DNA of 64,000 bases, taken from NCBI RefSeq assembly GCF_024649945.1, contig NZ_JANKMS010000009.1:186001-250000 (forward strand), in the 5' to 3' direction. Below, piece by piece: positions 51,147 to 59,997 of this stretch. Numbering within the stretch: the stretch's first letter is position 1; the number at the start of each line of letters is the position of its first letter. The DNA comes from Flavobacterium panacis (lineage in GTDB: Bacteria; Bacteroidota; Bacteroidia; Flavobacteriales; Flavobacteriaceae). The position numbers were made by a program, and so were the translations under genes. The notes beneath the pieces are model-generated. The model was not told the origin of the DNA and searched no databases. It was given only the letters and a program-made list of their open reading frames with translations.

Positions 51147-53537
51147 ATGTATGTAGTAAAAAGAGATGGCCACAGAGAGCCGGTAATGTTTGATAAGATT
51201 ACAGAAAGAATCAAAAAATTGTGTTACGGCTTGAATGAGCTTGTAGATCCTGTTAAGGTAGCCATGAGAGTTATCGAAGGATTGTATGATGGGGTTTCGA
51301 CTTCTGAATTAGATAATCTTGCAGCAGAAACGGCGGCTTCTATGACAATTGCGCATCCAGATTATGCACAATTGGCAGCTCGTATCGCTATTTCAAATCT
51401 ACATTCAAATACTAAAAAATCTTTCTCTGAAACGATGAAAGATATGTATCACTACGTGAATCCAAGAAATGGACAAGATGCTCCATTAATTGCAGATGAC
51501 GTATTTAAAGTAATTCAGGAAAACGCTGCTTTTTTAGATTCTCATATTATTTATACAAGAGATTTTAATTACGATTACTTTGGTTTCAAAACCTTAGAGC
51601 GTTCTTATCTTCTTAAAATAAACGGAAAAATCGTAGAGCGTCCGCAGCACATGTTAATGCGTGTTTCTGTTGGTATTCACTTAGACGACTTAAAATCGGT
51701 TATTGAAACTTATGATTTAATGTCTAAAAAGTTCTTTACGCATGCAACGCCAACGTTGTTCAATGCTGGAACTCCAAAACCTCAAATGTCTTCTTGTTTC
51801 CTTTTGGCAATGCAAGATGATAGTATTGATGGTATTTATGATACATTAAAACAAACAGCAAAAATCTCGCAGTCAGCGGGAGGAATCGGACTTTCTATCC
51901 ACAACGTTCGTGCAACTGGATCTTACATTCGCGGTACAAACGGAACTTCAAACGGAATTGTACCGATGTTGAGAGTTTTCAACGATACAGCGCGTTACGT
52001 AGATCAAGGTGGTGGAAAACGTAAAGGAAGTTTTGCGATTTACATCGAAACTTGGCATGCTGATATTTTTGATTTCTTGGATTTAAAGAAAAATACAGGA
52101 AAAGAAGAAATGCGTGCGAGAGATTTATTCTTCGCTATGTGGACTTCAGATTTGTTTATGAAACGTGTTCAGGAAGATTCAACTTGGACTTTAATGTGTC
52201 CAAACGAATGTCCGGGATTATATGACGTTTATGGAGATGAATTCGAGAAATTATACACTGATTACGAATTCCAAAATAAAGGAAGAAAAACCATCCGTGC
52301 TCGTGAATTATGGGAGAAAATCCTAGAATCTCAAATCGAGACTGGAACACCATATATGTTGTATAAAGATGCAGCAAACCGTAAATCGAACCACAAGAAT
52401 TTAGGGACAATTCGTTCTTCTAACTTGTGTACAGAGATTATGGAGTTTACTTCTAAAGATGAAATTGCAGTTTGTAACTTGGCTTCAATCTCATTGCCAA
52501 TGTTCATTGAAAACGGACAATTCGATCACCAAGCGCTTTACAATGTTACAAAACGTGTAACTCGTAACTTGAACAAAGTAATCGACAGAAACTACTATCC
52601 AGTAAAAGAAGCTGAAAACTCAAACATGCGTCACCGTCCAGTTGGATTAGGAGTGCAAGGTTTAGCAGATGCTTTCATCATGTTGCGTATGCCTTTTACA
52701 AGTGATGAAGCTAAAAAATTAAACCAAGAGATTTTTGAAACTTTATACTTCGCTGCTGTAACCGCTTCTATGGAAATGGCAAAAGAAGAAGGACCTTACT
52801 CAACTTTTGAAGGTTCTCCAATGTCACAAGGAGAATTCCAACACAATATGTGGGGAATGAAAGATGAGGAATTATCTGGTCGTTGGGACTGGGCTTCTTT
52901 AAGAAAAGAAGTTGTAGAACACGGAGTTCGTAACTCATTGTTAGTTGCTCCGATGCCAACTGCTTCGACTTCTCAAATCTTAGGAAACAATGAAGCTTTT
53001 GAACCTTATACATCAAACATTTATACACGTCGTGTATTGTCTGGAGAATTTATCGTAGTAAACAAACATTTACTTCACGATTTAGTAGAAAGAGGTTTGT
53101 GGAACGAGTCATTGAAGCAAGAAATTATGCGTCATAATGGATCTGTTCAAAATATTGATATTATTCCGCAAGATTTAAAAGAACTTTATAAAACAGTTTG
53201 GGAAATGTCGATGAAAGATATTATCGATATGTCGCGTCAAAGAGGTTACTTTATTGACCAGTCTCAATCGTTGAACTTGTTCATGCAAGATGCAAACTAT
53301 TCTAAACTAACGTCAATGCACTTCTACGCTTGGCAGTCTGGTTTAAAAACGGGAATGTATTATTTAAGAACAAAAGCGGCTGTAGATGCTATTAAATTCA
53401 CATTAAACAACGACAAAAAAGAGGAAACTCCATCTTTAGTTCAGGAAACTGAAGAAATCAGCGTTGAAGATTATAAAGCAATGTTGTTGAAAGCACAAGC
53501 AGCAGGTCCTGAGGATTGTGAAATGTGTGGAAGTTAA
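51147..53537 (+). CDS. nrdA: Ribonucleoside-diphosphate reductase alpha subunit
   Basis: The 796-residue class I large subunit has an N-terminal ATP-cone (KRDGHREPVMFDKITERI). The redox cysteine sits in QMSSCFLL, and the substrate loop has SAGGIGLSIHNVRATGSYI. The radical site is NLCTEI (Cys near 428), and CNLASISLP follows. The C-terminal redox pair is CEMC in the last residues (EDCEMCGS). It reduces ribonucleoside diphosphates in complex with NrdB. It starts after a hairpin-rich 265-bp spacer, which may set its expression relative to nrdB. Confidence 0.97.
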   Translation: MYVVKRDGHREPVMFDKITERIKKLCYGLNELVDPVKVAMRVIEGLYDGVSTSELDNLAAETAASMTIAHPDYAQLAARIAISNLHSNTKKSFSETMKDMYHYVNPRNGQDAPLIADDVFKVIQENAAFLDSHIIYTRDFNYDYFGFKTLERSYLLKINGKIVERPQHMLMRVSVGIHLDDLKSVIETYDLMSKKFFTHATPTLFNAGTPKPQMSSCFLLAMQDDSIDGIYDTLKQTAKISQSAGGIGLSIHNVRATGSYIRGTNGTSNGIVPMLRVFNDTARYVDQGGGKRKGSFAIYIETWHADIFDFLDLKKNTGKEEMRARDLFFAMWTSDLFMKRVQEDSTWTLMCPNECPGLYDVYGDEFEKLYTDYEFQNKGRKTIRARELWEKILESQIETGTPYMLYKDAANRKSNHKNLGTIRSSNLCTEIMEFTSKDEIAVCNLASISLPMFIENGQFDHQALYNVTKRVTRNLNKVIDRNYYPVKEAENSNMRHRPVGLGVQGLADAFIMLRMPFTSDEAKKLNQEIFETLYFAAVTASMEMAKEEGPYSTFEGSPMSQGEFQHNMWGMKDEELSGRWDWASLRKEVVEHGVRNSLLVAPMPTASTSQILGNNEAFEPYTSNIYTRRVLSGEFIVVNKHLLHDLVERGLWNESLKQEIMRHNGSVQNIDIIPQDLKELYKTVWEMSMKDIIDMSRQRGYFIDQSQSLNLFMQDANYSKLTSMHFYAWQSGLKTGMYYLRTKAAVDAIKFTLNNDKKEETPSLVQETEEISVEDYKAMLLKAQAAGPEDCEMCGS

Positions 53538-53876
53538 TTGTAGATTTTAGATCTAAAGATTTTAGATTTTAATTTGATATATGAAGCAGTTGTCATTTTT
53601 GATAGCTGCTTTTTTTGTTTTTGATCACATCGAATTTAAACATAGCCCACGGTTTCAACCGTGGGTACACAAAGAAGAGCATCATAAGTATCCCAAGGTT
53701 AAAACCTTGGGCTATGTTGAATATGATTGTCTAATAACAATATCCCCAAAATTTCCCCGTTCTAATTAATACCAAAGACCTTTTCAAAACTTAGCACCTT
53801 AGCATCTAAGTAGCTCAGAACCTTCTCTTTTAAACCTTTAAAAGAGAATTGAGTCTTATTGTAATAATTTCTGATT
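53538..53876. repeat. 339-bp spacer with twin REP-like hairpins
   Basis: There is no real gene. Two hairpins face each other: 53646-53665 (CCCACGGTTTCAACCGTGGG) and 53692-53711 (CCCAAGGTTAAAACCTTGGG). Outer arms CATAGCCCA/TGGGCTATG at 53641 and 53716 close the composite. A 62-codon frame over it is repeat-derived and rejected. A decayed CTTAGCACCTTAGC-type repeat follows at about 53784-53825. Confidence 0.65.
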
Positions 53877-55274
53877 ATGAAAAAAAGCAATCTTTGGTCA
53901 TTACGATTAGGTTTTTCAGGAAAACAAGGTGTTCAAATTGAAAAATTAGGAGTAGAAAAGTTTCTAAAACATTCCTATAACTCCAAATTTGACAAACAGT
54001 TTCCTGATTTTCTGCAGGATCAGCCTAAAACAACTTTAGAATTAAAAGAGATTAGAGAACAAATAAAAATCTCAGGTCCCGAAACCAGAAAAGAATTTCA
54101 GAAAAAAGAAAATCAAGCAAATGCAGCATTTAAAAAATGGTGGATCGCCAAAATGCGTACAGATGAATTTCCGCTTCGCGAGAATATGGTTTGTTTTTGG
54201 CACAATCATTTCGTTTCGACTTCACAAAAAGTAAAAATCAACTACTGGATTTATCAGCACAATATGATTTTGCGTGAAAATGCTTTTGGCAATTTTAAAG
54301 AATTGACCAAACAGATTCTAAAATCGAATGCAATGGTGCGATATCTTGATAACGGCGACAACAAAAAAGGAAAAGTCAACGAAAACCTAAGTCGTGAATT
54401 GTTAGAGTTATTTACTATCGGAATTGGAAATTATACAGAAAACGACATTAAAAACGGAGCAAAAGCATTAGCAGGTTTAAATATTGGCGATGACGGCGCG
54501 GTTTACCGAAAAAATATAGAAGACAATAGTGATAAAACCTATTTCGGAAAAACCGGAAACTGGAAAGCCGATGATTTGGTTGATATTATTTTCGAACAGA
54601 AAAATATTCCCTATTTAATTACTCGAAAAATCCTGAAATGGTTTGTATATGATAATCCACCAGAAGATTTGGTAGCCTATTACGGAGATTATTTTAGAAA
54701 AGAAAAATTCGAAATCCAGCCTTTACTGACTAAGATTTTTACGGAAGAATTTTCAAAAGAGAATTCTGGAAACAAAATCAAAAATCCGCTGGTTTATATT
54801 TTACAGCTTTATGATGAATTACAAATCGAGAATGTTGACGATGCTGCAATTATGGCATTCATAAAACAGCAAGGAATGGATTTATACAATCAGGTAAACG
54901 TGAAAGGCTGGGATGGAGGAAATTCCTGGCTGACTTCTCAGATTTATTTGCAAAGAAATAATACAGCCGATTTATTATGCAGTGGCAAAAGCCTAACTCG
55001 AAAGGTTTTAAAGACGATGATGAACGGAATAGAAAAAGAAAAATCAGAATATGAAAAAGTGGATGTAAAAGTCGTTTTTGATTCAAACGGAAATAATAAA
55101 ACCATTATTTCTGAATTGTCAAATCGATTGTTGTTTACAGTTAGTGATTCGGCTCAAAAAGACATGGAAAAACTTTTGAAATACGATTTTGATCCGAAGG
55201 AACCTCATGCTGATTTTGCAGTTGTTCGCGTATTCAACTACATTACAAAATTGCCTGAATATCAATTAATTTAG
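53877..55274 (+). CDS. DUF1800 domain-containing protein
   Basis: The 465-residue protein has DUF1800 signatures: ENMVCFWHNHFVSTSQKV near residue 102, then NENLSRELLELFTIGIGNYTENDIKNGAKALAG near 168-200. It starts 12 nt upstream of a DUF1501 gene, and the DUF1800-DUF1501 pair is widespread, usually with export of the DUF1501 partner. Function is unknown. Neither a signal peptide nor membrane helices are obvious here. Confidence 0.9.
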   Translation: MKKSNLWSLRLGFSGKQGVQIEKLGVEKFLKHSYNSKFDKQFPDFLQDQPKTTLELKEIREQIKISGPETRKEFQKKENQANAAFKKWWIAKMRTDEFPLRENMVCFWHNHFVSTSQKVKINYWIYQHNMILRENAFGNFKELTKQILKSNAMVRYLDNGDNKKGKVNENLSRELLELFTIGIGNYTENDIKNGAKALAGLNIGDDGAVYRKNIEDNSDKTYFGKTGNWKADDLVDIIFEQKNIPYLITRKILKWFVYDNPPEDLVAYYGDYFRKEKFEIQPLLTKIFTEEFSKENSGNKIKNPLVYILQLYDELQIENVDDAAIMAFIKQQGMDLYNQVNVKGWDGGNSWLTSQIYLQRNNTADLLCSGKSLTRKVLKTMMNGIEKEKSEYEKVDVKVVFDSNGNNKTIISELSNRLLFTVSDSAQKDMEKLLKYDFDPKEPHADFAVVRVFNYITKLPEYQLI

Positions 55275-55285
55275 AAAATAAGATT

Positions 55286-56449
55286 ATGAACAGAAGAGAT
55301 TTTCTAACATTGACAGGAACTTTCACAGGCGGACTGCTTGTGCTTCCTGATTTTTTACACGCTTTTGGTTCGCAAACGAATTTATTTGTTGGCGAACAAT
55401 GCGTTGTTTTTGTTCAATTGAACGGAGGAAACGACGGATTGAATACTTTTATTCCGTATGACGATCCGTTGTATTATGATTTACGAACTAAAATTGCTTT
55501 AAGTAAAGATGTTGTGGTTGGGAAAAATAAAGGAATGGCATTTCATCCTTCGTTGAAAGATTTTGTCCAAATGCAACAAAATGGTGATTTGACTGTAATT
55601 CAAAACGTCGGTTATCCAGAGCCTATTCGTTCGCATTTTAGAAGTCAGGAAATTTGGCAAACGGCAACCGATTCGAATGAATATATTAATGAAGGCTGGC
55701 TAGGAAGATTTCTGGATCTGCAATGCAACGGACATCAGGCAACTGCTGGAATCAATTTAGACTCTATTGATAATTTGGCTTTAAAAGGAGTGGAGCCGAA
55801 TTTTATTACCATAAAAGATCCAAACCGTTTTAAAGTAAAAGGAAAAGAGGAAAATGTGACTTTGTCTCAGAATCCACATTTGGATTTTGTTCGAAAAATT
55901 GCAAATTCAGTTACCGAAGGTTCAGATGAAATTCAGAAAGCATTAGCTAAATCGAAAAACGAAATCAGTTATCCAAAAACTGAATTATCTAAAAACCTAG
56001 AGTGGATTTCAAGATTAATAAAAGGAAACCTAAATTCAAAAGTTTATTATACTTCTCTCGGCGGATTTGACACGCATGATAATCAGCTTTCCATTCACGA
56101 AAAAAGATTGGGAGATTTAAATGATGCCCTTTATAATTTTTACAGCGATTTAAAACAAGCACAATTACTTCAAAACGTCACCATAGTAGTTTTCTCAGAA
56201 TTTGGACGAAGAGTAAAAGACAATGGAAACGGAACCGATCACGGAACCGCAGCGCCAATGTTCATAATAGGGGGAAATAATAAAGGAACCATTTTAGGAA
56301 AAAATCCAAACTTATCCGACTTAGACAACGGCGATTTAAAATACGAAATTGATTTTAGAAGTGTGTATGCGTCATTACTAAAACAAAAAATGGATTTTGA
56401 TTATTCCAAAATCGGGATTACGAATAGACCAGTTTCTGGATTATTTTGA
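55286..56449 (+). CDS. DUF1501 domain-containing Tat-exported protein
   Basis: The 387-residue protein has a Tat signal peptide: NRRDFLTLTG at residues 2-11 followed by a hydrophobic stretch. The body has VQLNGGNDGLNTFIP near 44-58, GGFDTHDNQ near 263 and FSEFGRRVKDNGNGTDHGTA near 307-326, the last with a metal-binding alkaline-phosphatase-like pattern. The family is related to sulfatase/phosphatase folds. Function is unknown. It is in an operon with the DUF1800 gene. Confidence 0.9.
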   Translation: MNRRDFLTLTGTFTGGLLVLPDFLHAFGSQTNLFVGEQCVVFVQLNGGNDGLNTFIPYDDPLYYDLRTKIALSKDVVVGKNKGMAFHPSLKDFVQMQQNGDLTVIQNVGYPEPIRSHFRSQEIWQTATDSNEYINEGWLGRFLDLQCNGHQATAGINLDSIDNLALKGVEPNFITIKDPNRFKVKGKEENVTLSQNPHLDFVRKIANSVTEGSDEIQKALAKSKNEISYPKTELSKNLEWISRLIKGNLNSKVYYTSLGGFDTHDNQLSIHEKRLGDLNDALYNFYSDLKQAQLLQNVTIVVFSEFGRRVKDNGNGTDHGTAAPMFIIGGNNKGTILGKNPNLSDLDNGDLKYEIDFRSVYASLLKQKMDFDYSKIGITNRPVSGLF

Positions 56450-56455
56450 GGAATA

Positions 56456-56558
56456 GCCACGAATTCACGAATTTATTTTTTTTAAAATCTGTGCGGTTAA
56501 TTGGTGAAATTAGAATTAATAATGATAACGATTTGATTTAAATTCGTGAATTCGTGGC
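56456..56558. repeat. Inverted-repeat element of the GCCACGAATTCACG family
   Basis: The outer arms GCCACGAATTCACGAATTT and AAATTCGTGAATTCGTGGC are perfect reverse complements about 65 nt apart. The inner part holds GTGCGGTTAATTGGTGAAATT. It shares arms with the elements at 3870 and 40948. Confidence 0.7.
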
Positions 56559-56703
56559 AAAAAAAACTTAGCTCCTTATCTTCTCAGAACCTTAGAACCT
56601 CATTTTAATATTCTCATTTTAAGCCGATTTTTTTATATTATCATACAAAACCTGCTAAATTTGTTAAGAAATCCTTTTTTGTTTCATAAAATGCAATCTT
56701 TTT

Positions 56704-56734
56704 TTTGGTGCACTAAAAATAATTTATACATTCG
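56704..56734 (+). promoter_or_regulatory. Promoter of the phenylalanine/tyrosine operon
   Basis: TTTG at 56704-56707, exactly 19 nt, then TACATTCG at 56727-56734 (one mismatch to TAnnTTTG). The predicted start site near 56741 gives a leader of about 23 nt before the leader peptide ATG. Confidence 0.65.
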
Positions 56735-56763
56735 CAGAGAATTTAAAACAAAACACAAACAAA

Positions 56764-56844
56764 ATGGCAAGTAACCGTTTTTATTTTAGCAACAATTTTT
56801 ATTTCTTCTTTAGTAGAAGTCAGGATTGTGCTATGGTTATTTGA
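56764..56844 (+). CDS. Phe/Tyr-rich leader peptide (attenuator)
   Basis: A 26-codon frame, MASNRFYFSNNFYFFFSRSQ then DCAMVI and TGA. Six Phe and two Tyr codons fall between codons 6 and 16 (FYF and FYFFF). It is followed by an antiterminator/terminator pair, and the operon downstream makes phenylalanine and tyrosine. Ribosome stalling at the Phe/Tyr codons when charged tRNA is scarce should favour the antiterminator. Confidence 0.85.
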   Translation: MASNRFYFSNNFYFFFSRSQDCAMVI

Positions 56845-56906
56845 GATCAAATTTTAAGACAAACAAAACTAATATACAATCCTGATGCAAATCAGGATTT
56901 TTTTTT
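56820..56906 (+). terminator. Transcription attenuator of the aromatic amino-acid operon
   Basis: Segment TCAGGATTGT (56820-56829) is exactly complementary to ACAATCCTGA (56876-56885), forming the antiterminator. The competing terminator pairs AATCCTGAT (56878-56886) with ATCAGGATT (56891-56899) around a 4-nt loop. Its run of nine T residues is at 56898-56906. The antiterminator arm lies within the end of the leader-peptide frame, as in classical attenuators. Confidence 0.88.
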
Positions 56907-56912
56907 GACTAT

Positions 56913-57752
56913 ATGACAACGAAAATTGCAATACAAGGTATTAAAGGATCATTTCATCATCAGGTTGTGAAAGAGTATTTCTCTGAAAATGTGGATATTG
57001 ATGAATGTTTATCTTTTGAAGAATTGATCGACAGCCTTATTGCCGGAAAATCTGATCAGGCTGTAATGGCGATCGAAAACTCAATCGCAGGTCCGATTAT
57101 TCCAAATTATGCCTTGATCGACAAGAATAATTTGCACATTATTGGAGAGCATTATTTGAATATCCAGCAGAATTTAATGGCTTTAAAAGGTCAGAAAATT
57201 GAAGATATTAGAGAAGTTCATTCACATCCAATGGCACTTTTGCAGTGTATGGATTTTTTAAAACAATATCCAAATATCAAATTGGTTGAGGATAAAGATA
57301 CAGCAGAAACAGCAAGAAGAATTCAGGAAAAACAATTAACTGGAATTGCTGCAATTGCAAGTGTGACGGCTTCAGAAATGTACGATCTTGATATTATTGT
57401 ATCATCGATTCAAACGATCAAAAATAATATGACTCGTTTTGTAATCATTAAAAAGCAAAATTCATTTCTGCCAGAAAGCGAAATCAACAGAGCTTCTGTA
57501 AAATTTGAATTAGATCATAAAAGAGGAAGTTTAGCGGCGGTTTTAAATGTAATGAGCGATTGCAAACTGAATTTGACAAAAATTCAGTCGCTTCCAAAAA
57601 TAGAAACACCTTGGAAATATTCCTTCTTTGTAGACGTAACATTTGAGAAATACGAAGATTTTGCAAAAGCCAAAGCGTTATTAAACATAATGGCAGAATA
57701 TTTTAAAGTGTTGGGAGAATATAAAAACACGAAACCTTTAAGTGAGTCTTAA
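56913..57752 (+). CDS. pheA: Prephenate dehydratase
   Basis: The 279-residue protein makes phenylpyruvate. The catalytic TRF motif is in NNMTRFVII (near 172-180), and the domain opens with IQGIKGSFHHQVV and AIENSIAGPI. The C-terminal ACT domain (about 190-270) is intact, though the usual ESRP motif of feedback-controlled dehydratases reads QSLPKIE. That could mean altered phenylalanine sensitivity. There is no fused chorismate mutase; one is on the last gene of the operon. Confidence 0.93.
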   Translation: MTTKIAIQGIKGSFHHQVVKEYFSENVDIDECLSFEELIDSLIAGKSDQAVMAIENSIAGPIIPNYALIDKNNLHIIGEHYLNIQQNLMALKGQKIEDIREVHSHPMALLQCMDFLKQYPNIKLVEDKDTAETARRIQEKQLTGIAAIASVTASEMYDLDIIVSSIQTIKNNMTRFVIIKKQNSFLPESEINRASVKFELDHKRGSLAAVLNVMSDCKLNLTKIQSLPKIETPWKYSFFVDVTFEKYEDFAKAKALLNIMAEYFKVLGEYKNTKPLSES

Positions 57753-57814
57753 AGTTGGAAAGTCAAAAGTCTTAAAGTCAAAAAAGAAAGCTTAAAGCAA
57801 ATTAAATATAAATC

Positions 57815-58960
57815 ATGATTACAACAGCAAAACGATTAGACACAGTTGAAGAATACTACTTCTCATCAAAACTAAGAGAAGTGAGACAACTGATGTCTGA
57901 AGGAAAATCGATCATCAATATGGGAATTGGAAGCCCTGATTTGAGTCCGTCGAAAGAAGTAATTGAAGCGGTAGCCGCGGCAATTCAAGACGAAAACGGA
58001 CATGGTTATCAAAGCTATCAGGGATTACCAGAAATGAGGCAGGCGATGGCAGATTTTTATCAAAATCAGTTTGGTGTTGAAGTGAATCCGAATAATGAGA
58101 TTTTACCGCTCATGGGTTCAAAAGAAGGAATAATGCATATTTCGCTTGCATTTTTAAATCCAGGCGATCACGTTTTAATTCCGAATCCAGGTTATCCAAC
58201 TTATACTTCGGTAACCAATTTGGTAGAAGCAGTTCCGGTTTATTATGATTTGAAAGAAGAAAATCAATGGGAACCAGACTTCGAAGCTTTAGAAAAATTA
58301 GATCTTTCGAAAGTAAAATTAATGTGGCTGGGATATCCGCACATGCCAACAGGAGCGAGAGGAAGTTTAGCGTTATTTGAAAAATTGGTTGCTTTTGCTA
58401 AAAAACACAACATATTATTGATCAACGACAATCCGTATAGTTTTGTTTTGAATGATAATCCGATGAGTTTATTGCAAGTTGAAGGCGCGAAAGATGTGGC
58501 TTTAGAATTAAACTCTTTAAGTAAAACATTCAACATGGCAGGCTGGAGAGTCGGAATGGTTTTAGGAAATCCTGAAATTATTGATGCGGTTCTAAAAGTA
58601 AAAAGCAACATGGACAGCGGGATGTTCTACGGAATTCAGAAAGGAGCAATTGCAGCTTTAAAATGTGATAAATCTTGGTTTGAAGATCAAAACAAAATTT
58701 ACAAACGCCGTAGAGAATTGACTGAAAAACTAGCAGAAAAATTAAACTGCAAAGTGTATAAAGAAGGAGTTGGGCTTTTTGTCTGGGCCAAACTTCCAGA
58801 AGGAATAGAATCAGCAGAGAAGTTCATTGACGAAATATTATATGAGAAACATATTTTCATTACACCGGGAACCATTTTTGGAAGCAACGGCGAAGGTTAT
58901 ATCAGATTCTCATTGTGTGTAAAAGAAGAAAAAGTACAAGAAGCGATAGATAGGTTTTAA
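57815..58960 (+). CDS. Class I/II PLP-dependent aminotransferase
   Basis: The 381-residue protein has PLP-lysine Lys237 in LNSLSKTFNMAGWRVG. NDNPYSFVLND carries the conserved Asn/Asp/Tyr set, and RFSLCVKEE near the C-terminus carries the substrate-carboxylate Arg. It resembles aspartate/aromatic aminotransferases of the AspC/DapL-like group. In this operon it most likely transaminates phenylpyruvate and 4-hydroxyphenylpyruvate, the last step to Phe and Tyr. It starts 62 nt after pheA, and a hairpin repeat separates it from tyrA. Confidence 0.88.
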   Translation: MITTAKRLDTVEEYYFSSKLREVRQLMSEGKSIINMGIGSPDLSPSKEVIEAVAAAIQDENGHGYQSYQGLPEMRQAMADFYQNQFGVEVNPNNEILPLMGSKEGIMHISLAFLNPGDHVLIPNPGYPTYTSVTNLVEAVPVYYDLKEENQWEPDFEALEKLDLSKVKLMWLGYPHMPTGARGSLALFEKLVAFAKKHNILLINDNPYSFVLNDNPMSLLQVEGAKDVALELNSLSKTFNMAGWRVGMVLGNPEIIDAVLKVKSNMDSGMFYGIQKGAIAALKCDKSWFEDQNKIYKRRRELTEKLAEKLNCKVYKEGVGLFVWAKLPEGIESAEKFIDEILYEKHIFITPGTIFGSNGEGYIRFSLCVKEEKVQEAIDRF

Positions 58961-59001
58961 GTATTAAGACTTTAGAATTAAGTATTAAGATTTTAATTCA
59001 C

Positions 59002-59072
59002 ATTGTCAGGCTGAGCGGAGTCGAAGGCCCGTGCCAATTGGAACGCCCTTCGACTTCGCTTAGGGTGACAAT
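59002..59072. repeat. Intercistronic inverted repeat
   Basis: ATTGTCAGGCTGAGCGGAGT and the reverse complement region ACTTCGCTTAGGGTGACAAT are near-perfect arms of a hairpin within the aromatic operon. Such GTCAGGCTGAGCGGAGTCGA repeats recur in many genomes as dispersed elements. It could reduce readthrough into tyrA. Confidence 0.6.
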
Positions 59073-59124
59073 CGAAAGTAAGACTTGGAATTTGGAATTT
59101 TAAAACTTGGAATTTTAAAAAATT

Positions 59125-59985
59125 ATGAAAGTATACGTAATAGGAATAGGGTTAATAGGCGGTTCGATGGTGTTAGACATCAAAGGACGTTATCCTGATG
59201 CGACTATTTTAGGAATCGATAGCAACGAACAGCATTTGCAGCAAGCAATTGATCTTGGAGTTATTGACGAAGCGGGAAGTTTTGAAGATTTGCAAAAAGC
59301 AGATTTTGTGATCGTATCGGTTCCAGTAGATGTAGCGCTGTCGGTTTTACCTAAAGTTTTGGATGCAGTTGGAGATAAAACAATAGTTTTTGAAGTAGGA
59401 TCGACTAAAAAGCCAATTTGTGAAGCAGTAGCCAATCACCCAAAAAGAAGAAATTTTATTGCAACGCACCCAATTGCCGGAACTGAGTTTTCTGGACCAT
59501 CAGCAGCAATAAGAGGTTTGTTTCAAGGAAAAACAAATATTATCTGCGAAGTAGAAAAGACAGCTTTTAAATTACAAGAAAAAGCATTAAATCTTTTTAC
59601 TTCAATTGGAATGAGAATTCGATACATGGATCCCGTTTCGCATGATAAACACATTGCTTACGTTTCGCATTTATCGCACATTAGTTCGTTTATGCTCGGA
59701 AAAACGGTAATGAACAAAGAAAAAGACGAGCAGGACATTTTTGATATGGCGGGAAGTGGATTTGAAAGTACCGTTCGTTTGGCAAAAAGTTCACCAGCAA
59801 TGTGGACACCGATTTTTAAACAAAATAAAGAATACGTTCTAGAAACATTAGAAGCTTATATCTCAAACCTAAGTCGGTTTAGAGATTTGCTAAAAGAAGA
59901 AGATTACAACGCCATTTTTGAAGAAATGGAAAGCACAAATAAAATTAAAGAAATACTAAACGGATTAACAACAACTAAAAAGTAA
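59125..59985 (+). CDS. tyrA: Prephenate dehydrogenase
   Basis: The 286-residue protein has the NAD-binding motif GIGLIGGSM at residues 7-15. ATHPIAGTEFSGP (about 113-125) carries the substrate His, and HDKHIAYVSHLSHI (about 172-185) is the second active-site segment. It oxidises prephenate to 4-hydroxyphenylpyruvate for tyrosine. No fused chorismate mutase is present. It lies 12 nt before the DAHP synthase gene in the same operon. Confidence 0.94.
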   Translation: MKVYVIGIGLIGGSMVLDIKGRYPDATILGIDSNEQHLQQAIDLGVIDEAGSFEDLQKADFVIVSVPVDVALSVLPKVLDAVGDKTIVFEVGSTKKPICEAVANHPKRRNFIATHPIAGTEFSGPSAAIRGLFQGKTNIICEVEKTAFKLQEKALNLFTSIGMRIRYMDPVSHDKHIAYVSHLSHISSFMLGKTVMNKEKDEQDIFDMAGSGFESTVRLAKSSPAMWTPIFKQNKEYVLETLEAYISNLSRFRDLLKEEDYNAIFEEMESTNKIKEILNGLTTTKK

Positions 59986-59997
59986 ATTAGAATTAAG

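Noticed and set aside
53581..53769. A 62-codon open frame with an SPRFQPW-like segment
   Set aside because: It is the translation of the REP-like hairpins. A similar segment appears in another frame over 61186-61428, which is also repeat-derived.
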